DNA from: Flavobacterium quisquiliarum
GTDB taxonomy: Bacteria; Bacteroidota; Bacteroidia; Flavobacteriales; Flavobacteriaceae
Assembly: GCF_019308285.1 (NCBI RefSeq)
Contig: NZ_WWEM01000038.1
Coordinates: forward strand, 1 to 64,000
DNA length: 64,000 nt
Direction: 5' to 3'
Of this stretch, positions 43,484-51,184 are shown piece by piece. Numbering within the stretch: the first letter of the stretch is position 1; each line of letters opens with the position of its first letter. The translations under genes were made by a program, and so were the position numbers. The notes beneath the pieces were generated by a model, which was not told the DNA's origin, did no database searches, and saw nothing but the letters and a program-made list of their open reading frames with translations.

Positions 43484-44233
43484 TTATTTAAAGTTCCTTA
43501 AAAACTCTTCCTTGTAAGTTGGAGAAACTTCAATTTCAGCACCGTCGTTAAGTGTAACAATTCCGCCTTTGTTATACGATTTAACGCAATTGATATTGAT
43601 AATATGCGATTTATGAACTCTAATAAAAGGCAATGGCAGAATTTCCGAAAAATGCTTCAGGAAACGGCAGACCATTTTTTTGCTTCCGTTGTTGAGATGC
43701 AAATCGGTAAAATTTCCGTTACCACGAAGTCGTACGATTTCTTCCATTTTTACGACTTCAAAACCTTCAAGCGTTGGAAGAATGACTTGTTGTTTTTCTG
43801 GTTTTTGCTCGTGGAAATTCTCAACAATAATTTTATTTCGATTGAAAATTTCATGATTCATAATTTGATGCTGAACCTTATTTACCGCCACAATCAACTC
43901 TTCAATACTAATTGGTTTTAAAAGATAATACGCGGCACTCTGATTCAAAGCTCGAAGCGAATATTCAGAAAATGCCGTGACAAATATGGTTTCAAAATGC
44001 AAGTCTTTACAAGCTTCCAAAACATCAAAAGCATTTCCGAAAGGCATTTCGACATCCAGAAAAACCAATTGTGGGTTCAGTTCGTGAAGCAACGGAACAG
44101 CTTCTTTGATATTTTGCGCTTCGCCAATAACCTCAACCTGCGGACAATATTTACTCAAATAATTTTTGAGCACTTCGCGCGCTGCTAGCTCATCTTCTAC
44201 AATTACACTTTTTATCTTTTGGAGCGTCATCAT
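43484..44233 (-). CDS. LytTR-family response regulator
   Basis: 249 residues. The receiver domain at about 8-125 shows the acidic pair VEDE and the phospho-acceptor Asp60 in LVFLDVEMP, with TAFSEYSLRAL (Thr) and YLLKPIS (Lys). The LytTR DNA-binding domain at about 150-245 shows IVRLRGNGNFTDLHLNNGSKKMVCRFLKHF and PFIRVHKSHIININCVKSY. LytTR proteins bind pairs of direct repeats about 21 bp apart. The gene overlaps the kinase gene upstream by four bases (ATGA), a classic two-component pair. Two promoters 2-3 kb away on the other strand carry matching 21-bp direct repeats (see 46106-46172 and 47326-47392), so those are likely targets. Confidence 0.94.
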   Translation of the reverse strand: MMTLQKIKSVIVEDELAAREVLKNYLSKYCPQVEVIGEAQNIKEAVPLLHELNPQLVFLDVEMPFGNAFDVLEACKDLHFETIFVTAFSEYSLRALNQSAAYYLLKPISIEELIVAVNKVQHQIMNHEIFNRNKIIVENFHEQKPEKQQVILPTLEGFEVVKMEEIVRLRGNGNFTDLHLNNGSKKMVCRFLKHFSEILPLPFIRVHKSHIININCVKSYNKGGIVTLNDGAEIEVSPTYKEEFLRNFK

Positions 44234-46050
44234 ATTTTGTCAATTAATGGAAAAACAATCTGAACAATTGTACCAGATTCCAGTCCTTCTTTTTCTACAA
44301 TTCTAAATGTAATTTCCTTTTTATACAATTCATTCAAAAGCGCAATTCGTTCTTTAGTGTTGTTCAAACCTCGGGATTCGTATATTTTTTGGTTTGTGGT
44401 TTTGAGTTCACGGCTTTTCGTTAAACCTATTCCGTTATCTTCAATGGTTACGATGATTTTTCCATTTTTCACATCGAATCGTAAAGACAGAAAACCTTTT
44501 TTATCCAAATAACGTAATCCGTGCCAAATGGCATTTTCGAGATGAGGCTGTAAAATCATATTCGGAACAAAAACCCTTTCCGGATCCAGCGAATCATCAA
44601 CTGTAATTTCAAAATCAAATTTATCTTCAAAACGCAGATGTTCTAAATCCAGATATTTTTTCAATTGCTCGACTTCTTTATCCAGAGAAATGAAATCTTT
44701 ATTGGAGTTTTCCATCATATTCCGCATCAGATTCGAATATGAAGTCAGATATTTATTCGCCTCCAATTCTTTATTTTCCGAAATAAACTGATTGACACTA
44801 TTCAAACTATTAAAAATAAAATGCGGATTCATTTCGCGACGCAAAGACTGAAGCGCAATTTCTTTATTTTTAATTTTAATAGAATACAAGGCTTTCACGA
44901 TAAACAAAAACAAAAGCAGTAACAAACCAACCGAACCAATCAGGAAATAATTGAAGGTATTTTTCTTCGAAATCAGTTCGTCTTTCAGTGTTTTTTCTTT
45001 TTCCAACTGACGGATTTTCTCTTCCGTAATCTGAAAAGTTTTAGCATCAATTAAAGTTGTATCAGAATGAATCAGTTTATCGAAATTTTCAAAAAACTGT
45101 TCATACAAAGCCATACTTTCTTTATCCTGACCTTTGGTTTTATAGTATTTCACCAAAGATGATAAACTCTTTTTGGCTTCCGCCGAATTTCCTTTTTGAA
45201 AAGACAAATCATACGCTTCTTTTAATGATGAAATCGCCTTCTCAGGTTCTTTCTTTTCAAAATAAAGGGATGAAAGCGATTGAAGCTGTTTTATTTCGGT
45301 CGTGTAATCTTTATTTTTTCTGGCTTCTGCCAATATTTTTTCACTTATCAGAAGCGCTTTATCAAACTGATTGTCTTCGGCATAAACTTTAGCAATTTCG
45401 TTTTTGATTTTTATAGCTTCTTCAGGTTTGTTTTTGGTATAATCTAAGGCTTTGTTGTAACTCTCAATCGCTACTTTTTTATCATTTAACTGAAGTGAAT
45501 TCTGCGCTTTTTGTACATAAGCTTCTTTAACTTCGCCTTTTTTGTTTTCCTTTTTCAGCAAACCAATATTCGAATCTACATAATCTGCCTGACTTGCCGG
45601 ATCGGACTGATTTTTTAAACGGTTTGCATCATTTAAATTGATTTTTTCTTCAACTGCATCTTTTGTCAACGATCCCGCTTTTTCATAGTTTTTAATCGCC
45701 GAACCAAAGTTTTTCTGATTTTCCTGTGCTTTAGCAAGACTTCTGGTAACACGGGTTTTGTCTTCTGTCAGTTTTAATTTAGTATAACTGTTTAACGCTC
45801 TTTTATAGTATTCTTCTGCTTTGGCATTATCTCCATTATTCAGAAATTCATTGGCCAGTTTTTCGTAATTCTGAGCAATTTTCGATTCATCGTTATCATC
45901 CAGTGATTTGGATAATTCTTCTGCCGTTTTACTGATTTTGGTACTGCTTTTCTCCATTTTTTTGTCAGGAATAGCTTGTGCTGTCATTCGCTGTGGAACT
46001 AACAACACTAAAAAAAACAGACTAAAAACAATTAACACACTATGCTTCAC
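44230..46050 (-). CDS. TPR-containing LytS/YehU-type sensor histidine kinase
   Basis: 606 residues. It starts at GTG (46050), giving a signal-like N-terminus (MKHSVLIVFSLFFLVLLVPQRMTAQA). Residues about 40-340 form tetratricopeptide repeats (YYKRALNSYTKLK, AIESYNKALDYTKNKPEEA, AISSLKEAYDLSFQKGNSAEA), predicted periplasmic. A membrane helix lies at about 365-390 (YFLIGSVGLLLLLFLFIV). The kinase domain has the phospho-acceptor His near 409 in MNPHFIFNSLNSVNQFI, and an ATPase domain (DNGIGL). It should autophosphorylate and pass phosphate to the adjacent LytTR regulator. The TPR input domain suggests sensing through a protein partner in the envelope. Confidence 0.93.
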   Translation of the reverse strand: MKHSVLIVFSLFFLVLLVPQRMTAQAIPDKKMEKSSTKISKTAEELSKSLDDNDESKIAQNYEKLANEFLNNGDNAKAEEYYKRALNSYTKLKLTEDKTRVTRSLAKAQENQKNFGSAIKNYEKAGSLTKDAVEEKINLNDANRLKNQSDPASQADYVDSNIGLLKKENKKGEVKEAYVQKAQNSLQLNDKKVAIESYNKALDYTKNKPEEAIKIKNEIAKVYAEDNQFDKALLISEKILAEARKNKDYTTEIKQLQSLSSLYFEKKEPEKAISSLKEAYDLSFQKGNSAEAKKSLSSLVKYYKTKGQDKESMALYEQFFENFDKLIHSDTTLIDAKTFQITEEKIRQLEKEKTLKDELISKKNTFNYFLIGSVGLLLLLFLFIVKALYSIKIKNKEIALQSLRREMNPHFIFNSLNSVNQFISENKELEANKYLTSYSNLMRNMMENSNKDFISLDKEVEQLKKYLDLEHLRFEDKFDFEITVDDSLDPERVFVPNMILQPHLENAIWHGLRYLDKKGFLSLRFDVKNGKIIVTIEDNGIGLTKSRELKTTNQKIYESRGLNNTKERIALLNELYKKEITFRIVEKEGLESGTIVQIVFPLIDKI

Positions 46051-46105
46051 AACAAATAATTTAGAAAATGTAAAGTAACCTAATTTCAGATTCCCATCCT
46101 ATATC

Positions 46106-46172
46106 TTTCACCAAGTCAAACGGCCTGTTGACCCATTCTGCCAAAAATACGTTTTTTCCTGCAATACATTTG
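46106..46172 (+). promoter_or_regulatory. Putative LytTR-regulated promoter of the SIMPL gene
   Basis: Direct repeats TTCACC (46107-46112) and TTGACC (46128-46133) are exactly 21 bp apart. They are followed by AAAAATA (46143-46149) and the -7 element TACATTTG (46165-46172), 23 bp before the ATG at 46196. There is no TTG at -33, as expected for an activator-dependent promoter. It aligns without gaps to 47326-47392, with about 45 of 67 positions identical by hand count. Confidence 0.7.
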
Positions 46173-46195
46173 TTTCCGAATCAAAAATCAAAATC

Positions 46196-47155
46196 ATGAA
46201 AAAACTATCCTTATCTCTTTTTATCATTCTATTTTCTCAGTTTGTAGTTGCACAGGTTTCAGGAAATGTCAATTATCAAAATCATTATAATGACCAAAAT
46301 ACGATTAACATCAATTTTCCTTCTAACGATGGAATTGTTGCAAGCGTAAAAGGACTTGCCAATGTCAAGGCAGATTCTTATACCGCTATTTTCAGCACCA
46401 CTCAAACTGGCAAAACAACCAAAGAAGTCAACGAATTACTTGACCAGAGAATTACGCAGGTGCTAAACGAAATCAAACTTAAAAAAGGCGTTGAAACTTT
46501 TGTCGATATGATTTCGTTTGTTCCGGTTTATGAATACGAAGCCGAAAAAAAAGTATTCAGCCGAAAAACTTATAACGAAGTTCCGGTTGGATTTGAATTG
46601 AAGAAAAACATCCACATCAAATTTTCGGATCCGAATCAGTTAAATGAATTTATTTCCATTTTATCCAATAATGAAATTTACGATTTGGTAAGAGTAGATT
46701 ACTTTTCAAGTGCTTTGGAAACCATCAAAAAAGAAATGATGACCAAAGCCAGACTGCTGATTCAGGAAAAAATAAAAAACTATGAAACGCTGCTTGGCGA
46801 AACATTTACAAACGCCGAAAAAAGAATCGCTGATGATTTCATTGTAAACTTACCCGTAGAAATGTATCGATCTTATGAGGCATACAACAGCTCCTCTTTA
46901 AACTTAAAAAGAAACTCAAATATTAACCAAGCTACCAAATCGACTACGCTTTATTATCAACCAGTTTTTGGTAAAGAGTTTGATTTTATCCTTAATCCTT
47001 CGGTTTTAGAACCTGTTATTCAGGTACAATACGAAGTAAAAATTGTCATTAACAGAGAAAAGAAACAAACTGTAAAAGGAAACAAAGAGTTTATTCTGGT
47101 TACACCAAATGGCGATTTAAAAACCCTAAATATCAATTCGCCAAAACAAAATTAA
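46196..47155 (+). CDS. SIMPL (DUF541)-domain periplasmic protein
   Basis: 319 residues with a signal peptide (MKKLSLSLFIILFSQFVVAQ). The body resembles the SIMPL/DUF541 fold: VASVKGLANVKADSYTAIFSTTQTGKTTKEVNELLDQRITQVLNEIK, later VPVGFELKKNIHIKFSDPNQLNEFISIL and EIYDLVRVDYFSSALETIKKEMMTKA. Proteins of this family are periplasmic and poorly characterised; some protect against oxidative stress. The gene is divergent from the LytTR kinase gene and has the putative LytTR-type promoter, so it is likely under that system. The specific function is unknown. Confidence 0.8.
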   Translation: MKKLSLSLFIILFSQFVVAQVSGNVNYQNHYNDQNTININFPSNDGIVASVKGLANVKADSYTAIFSTTQTGKTTKEVNELLDQRITQVLNEIKLKKGVETFVDMISFVPVYEYEAEKKVFSRKTYNEVPVGFELKKNIHIKFSDPNQLNEFISILSNNEIYDLVRVDYFSSALETIKKEMMTKARLLIQEKIKNYETLLGETFTNAEKRIADDFIVNLPVEMYRSYEAYNSSSLNLKRNSNINQATKSTTLYYQPVFGKEFDFILNPSVLEPVIQVQYEVKIVINREKKQTVKGNKEFILVTPNGDLKTLNINSPKQN

Positions 47156-47158
47156 TTT

Positions 47159-47294
47159 AACACATAGAAACATAGATTTAAAAAAAAGCACAAAAAGATA
47201 ATTAAAAAAAATCTTGATTTTCACACATAGCTATGTTTTTTATTATGAAGTAAAACGCCTTTTGTAAGTTACAAAATCTATGTTTCTATGTGTT
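47159..47294. repeat. Intergenic element with perfect 21-bp inverted repeats
   Basis: AACACATAGAAACATAGATTT at 47159-47179 is perfectly inverted at 47274-47294, separated by 94 bp. Inside is a further palindrome ACATAGCTATGT at 47224-47235. It has no open frame. It looks like a small mobile or structured element (MITE-like) or a large RNA hairpin between two related promoters. Confidence 0.75.
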
Positions 47295-47325
47295 GAAAAT
47301 AATTACACCTATTATGCTGAGATCG

Positions 47326-47392
47326 TTTCACCAAGTCAAAACACCGTTTCACCCTTTGTCCGAAAAATAGGCCTTTTTTGTTTCTAAGTTTG
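47326..47392 (+). promoter_or_regulatory. Putative LytTR-regulated promoter of the VWA/L,D-transpeptidase pair
   Basis: Two TTCACC motifs (47327-47332 and 47348-47353) are exactly 21 bp apart, then AAAAATA (47363-47369) and the -7 element TAAGTTTG (47385-47392), 30 bp before the ATG. The distance from the second motif to the -7 element (37 bp) is the same as in the SIMPL promoter. Confidence 0.7.
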
Positions 47393-47422
47393 ATCTGTAA
47401 TCATCAGTAAAAATTAAAAATT

Positions 47423-48562
47423 ATGAAATCAAATCTTTTTATTTCCGCGCTATTTGCAATTACATTTTCTATTACAAGCTGTCATACTTCCAATGCCAAA
47501 CCAAAACCGGCAACAGCTTCCAACACTAAAATACAAGTTGCCCTTTTGCTGGATACTTCGAGCAGTATGGACGGTTTAATCGATCAAGCAAAATCACGAT
47601 TGTGGAATATTGTAAACACACTGACCACTTTAAAATATGAAGGGAAAACGCCGGATATTGAAATTGCTTTATATGAATATGGCAATGATGGACTTTCTGC
47701 AAAATCAAACTTCATCAGACAAATAACACCGCTTTCAACCGATTTGGATCTAATTTCTGAAAAACTGTTTGCGCTTAGAACCAACGGCGGAAGTGAATAT
47801 TGCGGAGCCGTTATTCAGGATGCAACGAAAGATCTGAAATGGGCATCAGAAAACAACAGTATGAAACTGATTTATATTGCCGGAAATGAAGAGTTCAGTC
47901 AGGGAAAAATCAGTTATAAAGAAGCCATCAGCAATGCTTTGAAAAATGGCATTTATGTGAATACTATTTTCTGTGGCAATAAAACCGAAGGCATCAATAT
48001 TCTTTGGAAAGATGGCGCAGACCGCGGAAAAGGAAAATATTTCAATATTGACTCGGATAAAGCTGTAGAATATATCGCAACTCCTTATGATGAAGAAATT
48101 GCAAAATGCGATGAAAAAATGAACAAAACCTACATCAATTATGGTGCAAAAGGAGCTGATAAAAAAATGAATCAGATAAAGCAGGATCAAAACGCAAAAA
48201 TGGTTTCAGCTTCAAATTATACAGACCGTGCCGTAAGTAAATCCAAAGCAGTTTATAAAAACGACAGCTGGGATTTGGTTGACAAAGTAAAAGACGATGC
48301 AGGAGCTATTTCTAAAATCAAAAAAGAAGAATTACCAACAGAATTGCAAAACAAATCGACTGCAGAATTGCAGAAAATAGTAACTGAAAAGACAAAAGAA
48401 AGAGAAACTATCCAAAAAGAAATCAGCGTTTTGGCCAAAAAACGTCAGGAATATATTGATACCGAATCTAAGAAAACCAAAAAGCAGGATGATTTAGGAA
48501 ATACTATCAATTCATCTATAATAGCTTTTGCCAAAGTAAAAGGTTATACCGTTGAGAAATAA
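47423..48562 (+). CDS. VWA-domain lipoprotein
   Basis: 379 residues. The lipoprotein signal (ITFSITSC, Cys20) is followed by a short linker and a von Willebrand factor type A domain at about 37-215. The MIDAS metal site is visible as D44-T-S46-S-S48, with the later Thr in LRTNGGSEY. The C-terminal part (about 240-370) is Lys/Glu-rich, helical and probably coiled coil. Lipidation places it at a membrane face, and VWA domains mediate metal-dependent protein binding. The L,D-transpeptidase gene follows 8 bp later, probably in one transcript ending at 49204-49235. The role may be adaptor-like in envelope remodelling. Confidence 0.87.
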   Translation: MKSNLFISALFAITFSITSCHTSNAKPKPATASNTKIQVALLLDTSSSMDGLIDQAKSRLWNIVNTLTTLKYEGKTPDIEIALYEYGNDGLSAKSNFIRQITPLSTDLDLISEKLFALRTNGGSEYCGAVIQDATKDLKWASENNSMKLIYIAGNEEFSQGKISYKEAISNALKNGIYVNTIFCGNKTEGINILWKDGADRGKGKYFNIDSDKAVEYIATPYDEEIAKCDEKMNKTYINYGAKGADKKMNQIKQDQNAKMVSASNYTDRAVSKSKAVYKNDSWDLVDKVKDDAGAISKIKKEELPTELQNKSTAELQKIVTEKTKERETIQKEISVLAKKRQEYIDTESKKTKKQDDLGNTINSSIIAFAKVKGYTVEK

Positions 48563-48570
48563 ATCTATAT

Positions 48571-49194
48571 ATGAACAGTAAAGTTTTCACTTTCTTCTTG
48601 CTCTCGATTTTCTGCACCGCATTTGCCTGCAGGAATAAAGAAGAAAAACCAACAGTCAGTAAAACTTCAAAACCGATTTATTCCTACGAAGAGAAACTAA
48701 AGAGTGAAGTCACTGAAATCAGGAGATTCTTGGGGAAATCTCCGAAATACAATTCAGATGTTGCTTTCTTTTTAGACATGAAGGTAAAATCCGGAAGAAA
48801 TCGGTTTTTTGTTTATGATTTAAAAAACAACAAATTACTCGACAAAGGTTTGGTTGGACATGGTTCAGGCTCTGAAACTGGCATTTATGGAGAATTGAAA
48901 TTTAGTAATGTCAAAAATTCCAATTGCAGTTCGCTTGGCAAATACGCCATTGGTGGTTCCTATACAGGAAGATTTGGAAAAGCCTATAAATTGTACGGTT
49001 TAGATAAAAGCAACAGCAATGCCTTTGATCGAAATATAGTCCTACATAAATATGAAGATATTCCTTTTGATGAACAGCCTTATCCAATTTGCAACAGTTT
49101 GGGATGTCCGATGGTAAATGAAAAGTTTTTTAATGTTCTCGAAAAACAGATTGATACTTCTAAAAAGAAAATCATCTTAGTAATGTATTATTAA
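48571..49194 (+). CDS. L,D-transpeptidase-like (YkuD_2) lipoprotein
   Basis: 207 residues. Lipoprotein signal (SIFCTAFAC, Cys20). The YkuD_2-type catalytic region is at about 95-190: FVYDLKNNKLLDKGLVGHGSGS, SSLGKYAIGG, and the active-site motif HKYEDIP...ICNSLGCPMV with the catalytic Cys and His. Enzymes of this fold link peptidoglycan stem peptides or attach proteins to them. It is encoded 8 bp after the VWA lipoprotein gene and shares its promoter. Together they suggest cell-wall modification under two-component control. Confidence 0.88.
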   Translation: MNSKVFTFFLLSIFCTAFACRNKEEKPTVSKTSKPIYSYEEKLKSEVTEIRRFLGKSPKYNSDVAFFLDMKVKSGRNRFFVYDLKNNKLLDKGLVGHGSGSETGIYGELKFSNVKNSNCSSLGKYAIGGSYTGRFGKAYKLYGLDKSNSNAFDRNIVLHKYEDIPFDEQPYPICNSLGCPMVNEKFFNVLEKQIDTSKKKIILVMYY

Positions 49195-49203
49195 TTCAAC
49201 TAA

Positions 49204-49235
49204 AAAATCTCGATAATCTTAATTATCGGGATTTT
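49204..49235 (+). terminator. Intrinsic terminator of the VWA/L,D-transpeptidase transcript
   Basis: 14-bp stem AAAATCTCGATAAT / ATTATCGGGATTTT (one T-G pair) with a 4-base loop; lies 9 bp after the stop codon. Confidence 0.85.
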
Positions 49236-49383
49236 ATATTCAGTCGGAAACCTAACAGGTTTTTAAAATGGGTTAGGTTTGATTTTGAACATTAAGACGC
49301 AAAGTTCTTTTGTTTTTAATCTCGCAATCCCGATAGCTATCGGGAGCAGAGTCGCAAAGTTTAAATTTTTAATTTCAATTGCG

Positions 49384-49499
49384 TCCAGCTTTAGCTGGAT
49401 GAAAACATAAACAGAAAGAAAAGGGCTTTAGCCAAACTTTATTAGTTTGGCTAAAGCCCTTTCCACTTTCGATCTTGTTCCCCTAGCTAAAGCTAGGGG
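49384..49499. repeat. Cluster of three GCTTTAGC-core hairpins
   Basis: Hairpins TCCAGCTTTAGCTGGA (49384-49399), an 18-bp perfect stem starting AAGGGCTTTAGCC (49421-49438 with 49444-49461), and CCCCTAGCT-AA-AGCTAGGGG (49480-49499) all share a GCTTTAGC / GCTAAAGC core. Confidence 0.85.
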
Positions 49500-49580
49500 C
49501 TATTGAAAACTTTGCGACTTTGCGAGCAAATTCCACAAGCTTAAAAAAAACTTTGTGTCTTAGCGCCTTCGTGGCAAAAC

Positions 49581-50618
49581 TTAAGGCGCTGGATCAGGAA
49601 TAATTGCCTGAACCGCATCAATTTCATTCAAAATTTCTTTTGAAAGCACCACATCAATGGTATCGATGTTTTCTTTTAATTGTTCCAAAGTCGTAGCGCC
49701 AATAATTACACTTGTCAAAAATGGCTGTTGCAATACAAATCCCATTGCCAGTTCGGTTAATGTTAAACCATGTTTTTTTGCAATTTCCTGATACAATTTA
49801 GTTGCCTGCGTACATTGTTCGCTATTGTAACGTTTGTATTGCGGAAAAAGGTTTATTCTCGCTTTCGGGTGAGCTTCTCCTGTCAGGAATTTTCCAGTCA
49901 AAACACCAAACGCTAAAGGCGAATATCCTAACAAACCAACATTTTCATATTTTGAAACTTCGGCAGAATTTACTTCAAACAAACGATTCAATAATGAATA
50001 CGGATTCTGAACAGTTTTGATTCTCGGCAGATTGTTGTATTTGCTTTCTTCCAAAAGACGCATCATTCCCCATGAGTTTTCATTTGAAACTCCAATATGT
50101 TTTATTTTACCTTCTTTGATTAATCCATCAAAAGTTTCCAAGATTTCTCTAAAATTATCTTCCCAAACATCATCGTGTCCATGAAAAGCACGCTGTCCAA
50201 AATTATTGGTTTTTCTTTCCGGCCAGTGCATTTGATACAAATCGATATAATCTGTCTGCAGTCTTTTTAAGCTATTTTCAACCGCATATTTAATACTCGC
50301 AGGCGAAAAATCCAATTTCTCACGCATATAACCAAAATTCGGATTTGGCCCTGCAATTTTAGAAGCCAAAATCACTTTATCGCGATTTCCAGATTTCTTA
50401 AACCAGGTTCCAATTATTTTTTCGGTGCTTCCGTAAGTCGATTCATTTGCCGGAACTGAATACATTTCGGCTGTATCAAAGAAATTAACTCCTCTTTCTA
50501 AAGCGTAGTCCATTTGAGCATGACCTTCCGCTTCGGTATTCTGTTGCCCGAAAGTCATGGTTCCAAGGCATATTTTACTAACTTTTATATCGGTGTTGGG
50601 TAATGTAGTGTATTTCAT
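49581..50618 (-). CDS. Aldo/keto reductase (Tas-like)
   Basis: The chosen start at 50618 (MKYTTLPNTDIKVSKICLGTMTFG) removes 19 residues that are only repeat sequence read as protein. The remaining 345 residues match the aldo/keto reductase barrel: GTMTFGQQ, VNFFDTAEMYSVPANESTYGSTEKIIGTW (catalytic Asp and Tyr), ASKIAG (Lys), YIDLYQMHWPER (His), GVSNENSWGM, and the NADPH-binding VIIGATTLEQLKEN. It is a cytoplasmic NAD(P)H-dependent carbonyl reductase of unknown substrate. Its upstream leader lies in a CAAAGG-type repeat that includes a TACCTTTG promoter-like string at 50652-50659. Confidence 0.93.
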   Translation of the reverse strand: MKYTTLPNTDIKVSKICLGTMTFGQQNTEAEGHAQMDYALERGVNFFDTAEMYSVPANESTYGSTEKIIGTWFKKSGNRDKVILASKIAGPNPNFGYMREKLDFSPASIKYAVENSLKRLQTDYIDLYQMHWPERKTNNFGQRAFHGHDDVWEDNFREILETFDGLIKEGKIKHIGVSNENSWGMMRLLEESKYNNLPRIKTVQNPYSLLNRLFEVNSAEVSKYENVGLLGYSPLAFGVLTGKFLTGEAHPKARINLFPQYKRYNSEQCTQATKLYQEIAKKHGLTLTELAMGFVLQQPFLTSVIIGATTLEQLKENIDTIDVVLSKEILNEIDAVQAIIPDPAP

Positions 50619-50651
50619 TTTTTTCTTTAAAGGTTCAAAGTTGCAGAGGCA

Positions 50652-50659
50652 CAAAGGTA
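50652..50659 (-). promoter_or_regulatory. Possible -7 element for the aldo/keto reductase inside a CAAAGG repeat
   Basis: Minus-strand TACCTTTG matches TAnnTTTG 34 bp upstream of the chosen start. It lies within the low-complexity CACAAAGGTACAAAGG string, so the match could be fortuitous. Confidence 0.35.
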
Positions 50660-50723
50660 CAAAGGGATTTAGCAAATCGAAATTTCACAAAGGTTAAAAA
50701 AAGTACAAGATTTTTTCGATCTC

Positions 50724-50808
50724 TCCTGCAAGGTTTCCAAAACCTTGTAGGTGTTTCTTTTTATTACAAACGAACTTATACCTACAAGATTTTGGAAACC
50801 TTGCAGGA
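50724..50808. repeat. CCTGCAAGG palindromic repeat (family A, copy 2)
   Basis: TCCTGCAAGGTTTCCAAAACC at the left end is inverted at the right end (GGTTTTGGAAACC-type arm ending GCAGGA). Same layout as 43391-43478, with a different central spacer. Confidence 0.85.
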
Positions 50809-50812
50809 AAGC

Positions 50813-50848
50813 AAAAAGGGTCCAAAGTAAAACTTTGAGCCCTTTTTT
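50813..50848 (-). terminator. Probable terminator of the toxin-antitoxin operon
   Basis: AAAAAGGG and CAAAG pair with CTTTG and CCCTTTTTT around a small mismatch. It lies next to the family A repeat, 43 bp after the toxin stop, and resembles the hairpin at 51552-51583. Confidence 0.7.
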
Positions 50849-50890
50849 AAATCTTAGCATCTTAGTATCTCAGAACCTTAGCAAATTAAT

Positions 50891-51184
50891 CTATTTCAAA
50901 CTTTTTAACGGATTTTGATATGCATTAAAAATTCTAACCACAAAAATCGAATCCTCTTTAATCTGATACAAAACTTTATAATTTCGAATTACAATTCTAC
51001 GACAATCCATTCTATAATCATCAATTTGAAATTGCTTAGGAAAAGTAATTTTATCAGTAGAATGGTATAATTCTTCTCTAATTTTTAAAGCAGTTTCTTT
51101 AGAATAACTTTCTTTCAAATACAAGTAAATATCTTTTAAATCCAGTTTGGCACTTTCACTCCAAAAAACTTCTAATTTACTCAT
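50891..51184 (-). CDS. RelE/ParE-family toxin
   Basis: 97 residues with the RelE/ParE fold pattern: VFWSESAKLDLKDIYLYLKESYSKETALKIREEL at the N-terminus, then CRRIVIRNYKVLYQIKEDSIFVVRIFNAYQNP at the C-terminus, the conserved Arg and Tyr positions of the ParE subgroup. RelE-type members cut mRNA at the ribosome and ParE-type members inhibit gyrase; which applies here cannot be read from the sequence. The antitoxin gene precedes it with an 8-nt overlap. The pair is flanked by family A repeats on both sides. Confidence 0.88.
   Translation of the reverse strand: MSKLEVFWSESAKLDLKDIYLYLKESYSKETALKIREELYHSTDKITFPKQFQIDDYRMDCRRIVIRNYKVLYQIKEDSIFVVRIFNAYQNPLKSLK

Larger units (their letters stand above)
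49195..49580. other. Intergenic gap filled with palindromic repeats
   Basis: 386 bp without a gene. In order it holds a terminator (49204-49235), an AAACCTAAC inverted repeat (49248-49280), CGCAAAG strings, an 18-bp palindrome TCCCGATAGCTATCGGGA (49328-49345), three GCTTTAGC-type hairpins (49384-49499), and more CGCAAAG/GCTAAG-type strings up to the aldo/keto reductase stop. Confidence 0.85.

Noticed and set aside
50619..50675. Nineteen-residue N-terminal extension of the aldo/keto reductase
   Set aside because: Encoded by repeat sequence; the family N-terminus begins at 50618.
50669..50860. Minus-strand frame of 63 codons
   Set aside because: It runs through the family A repeat and CAAAGG string, not a gene.
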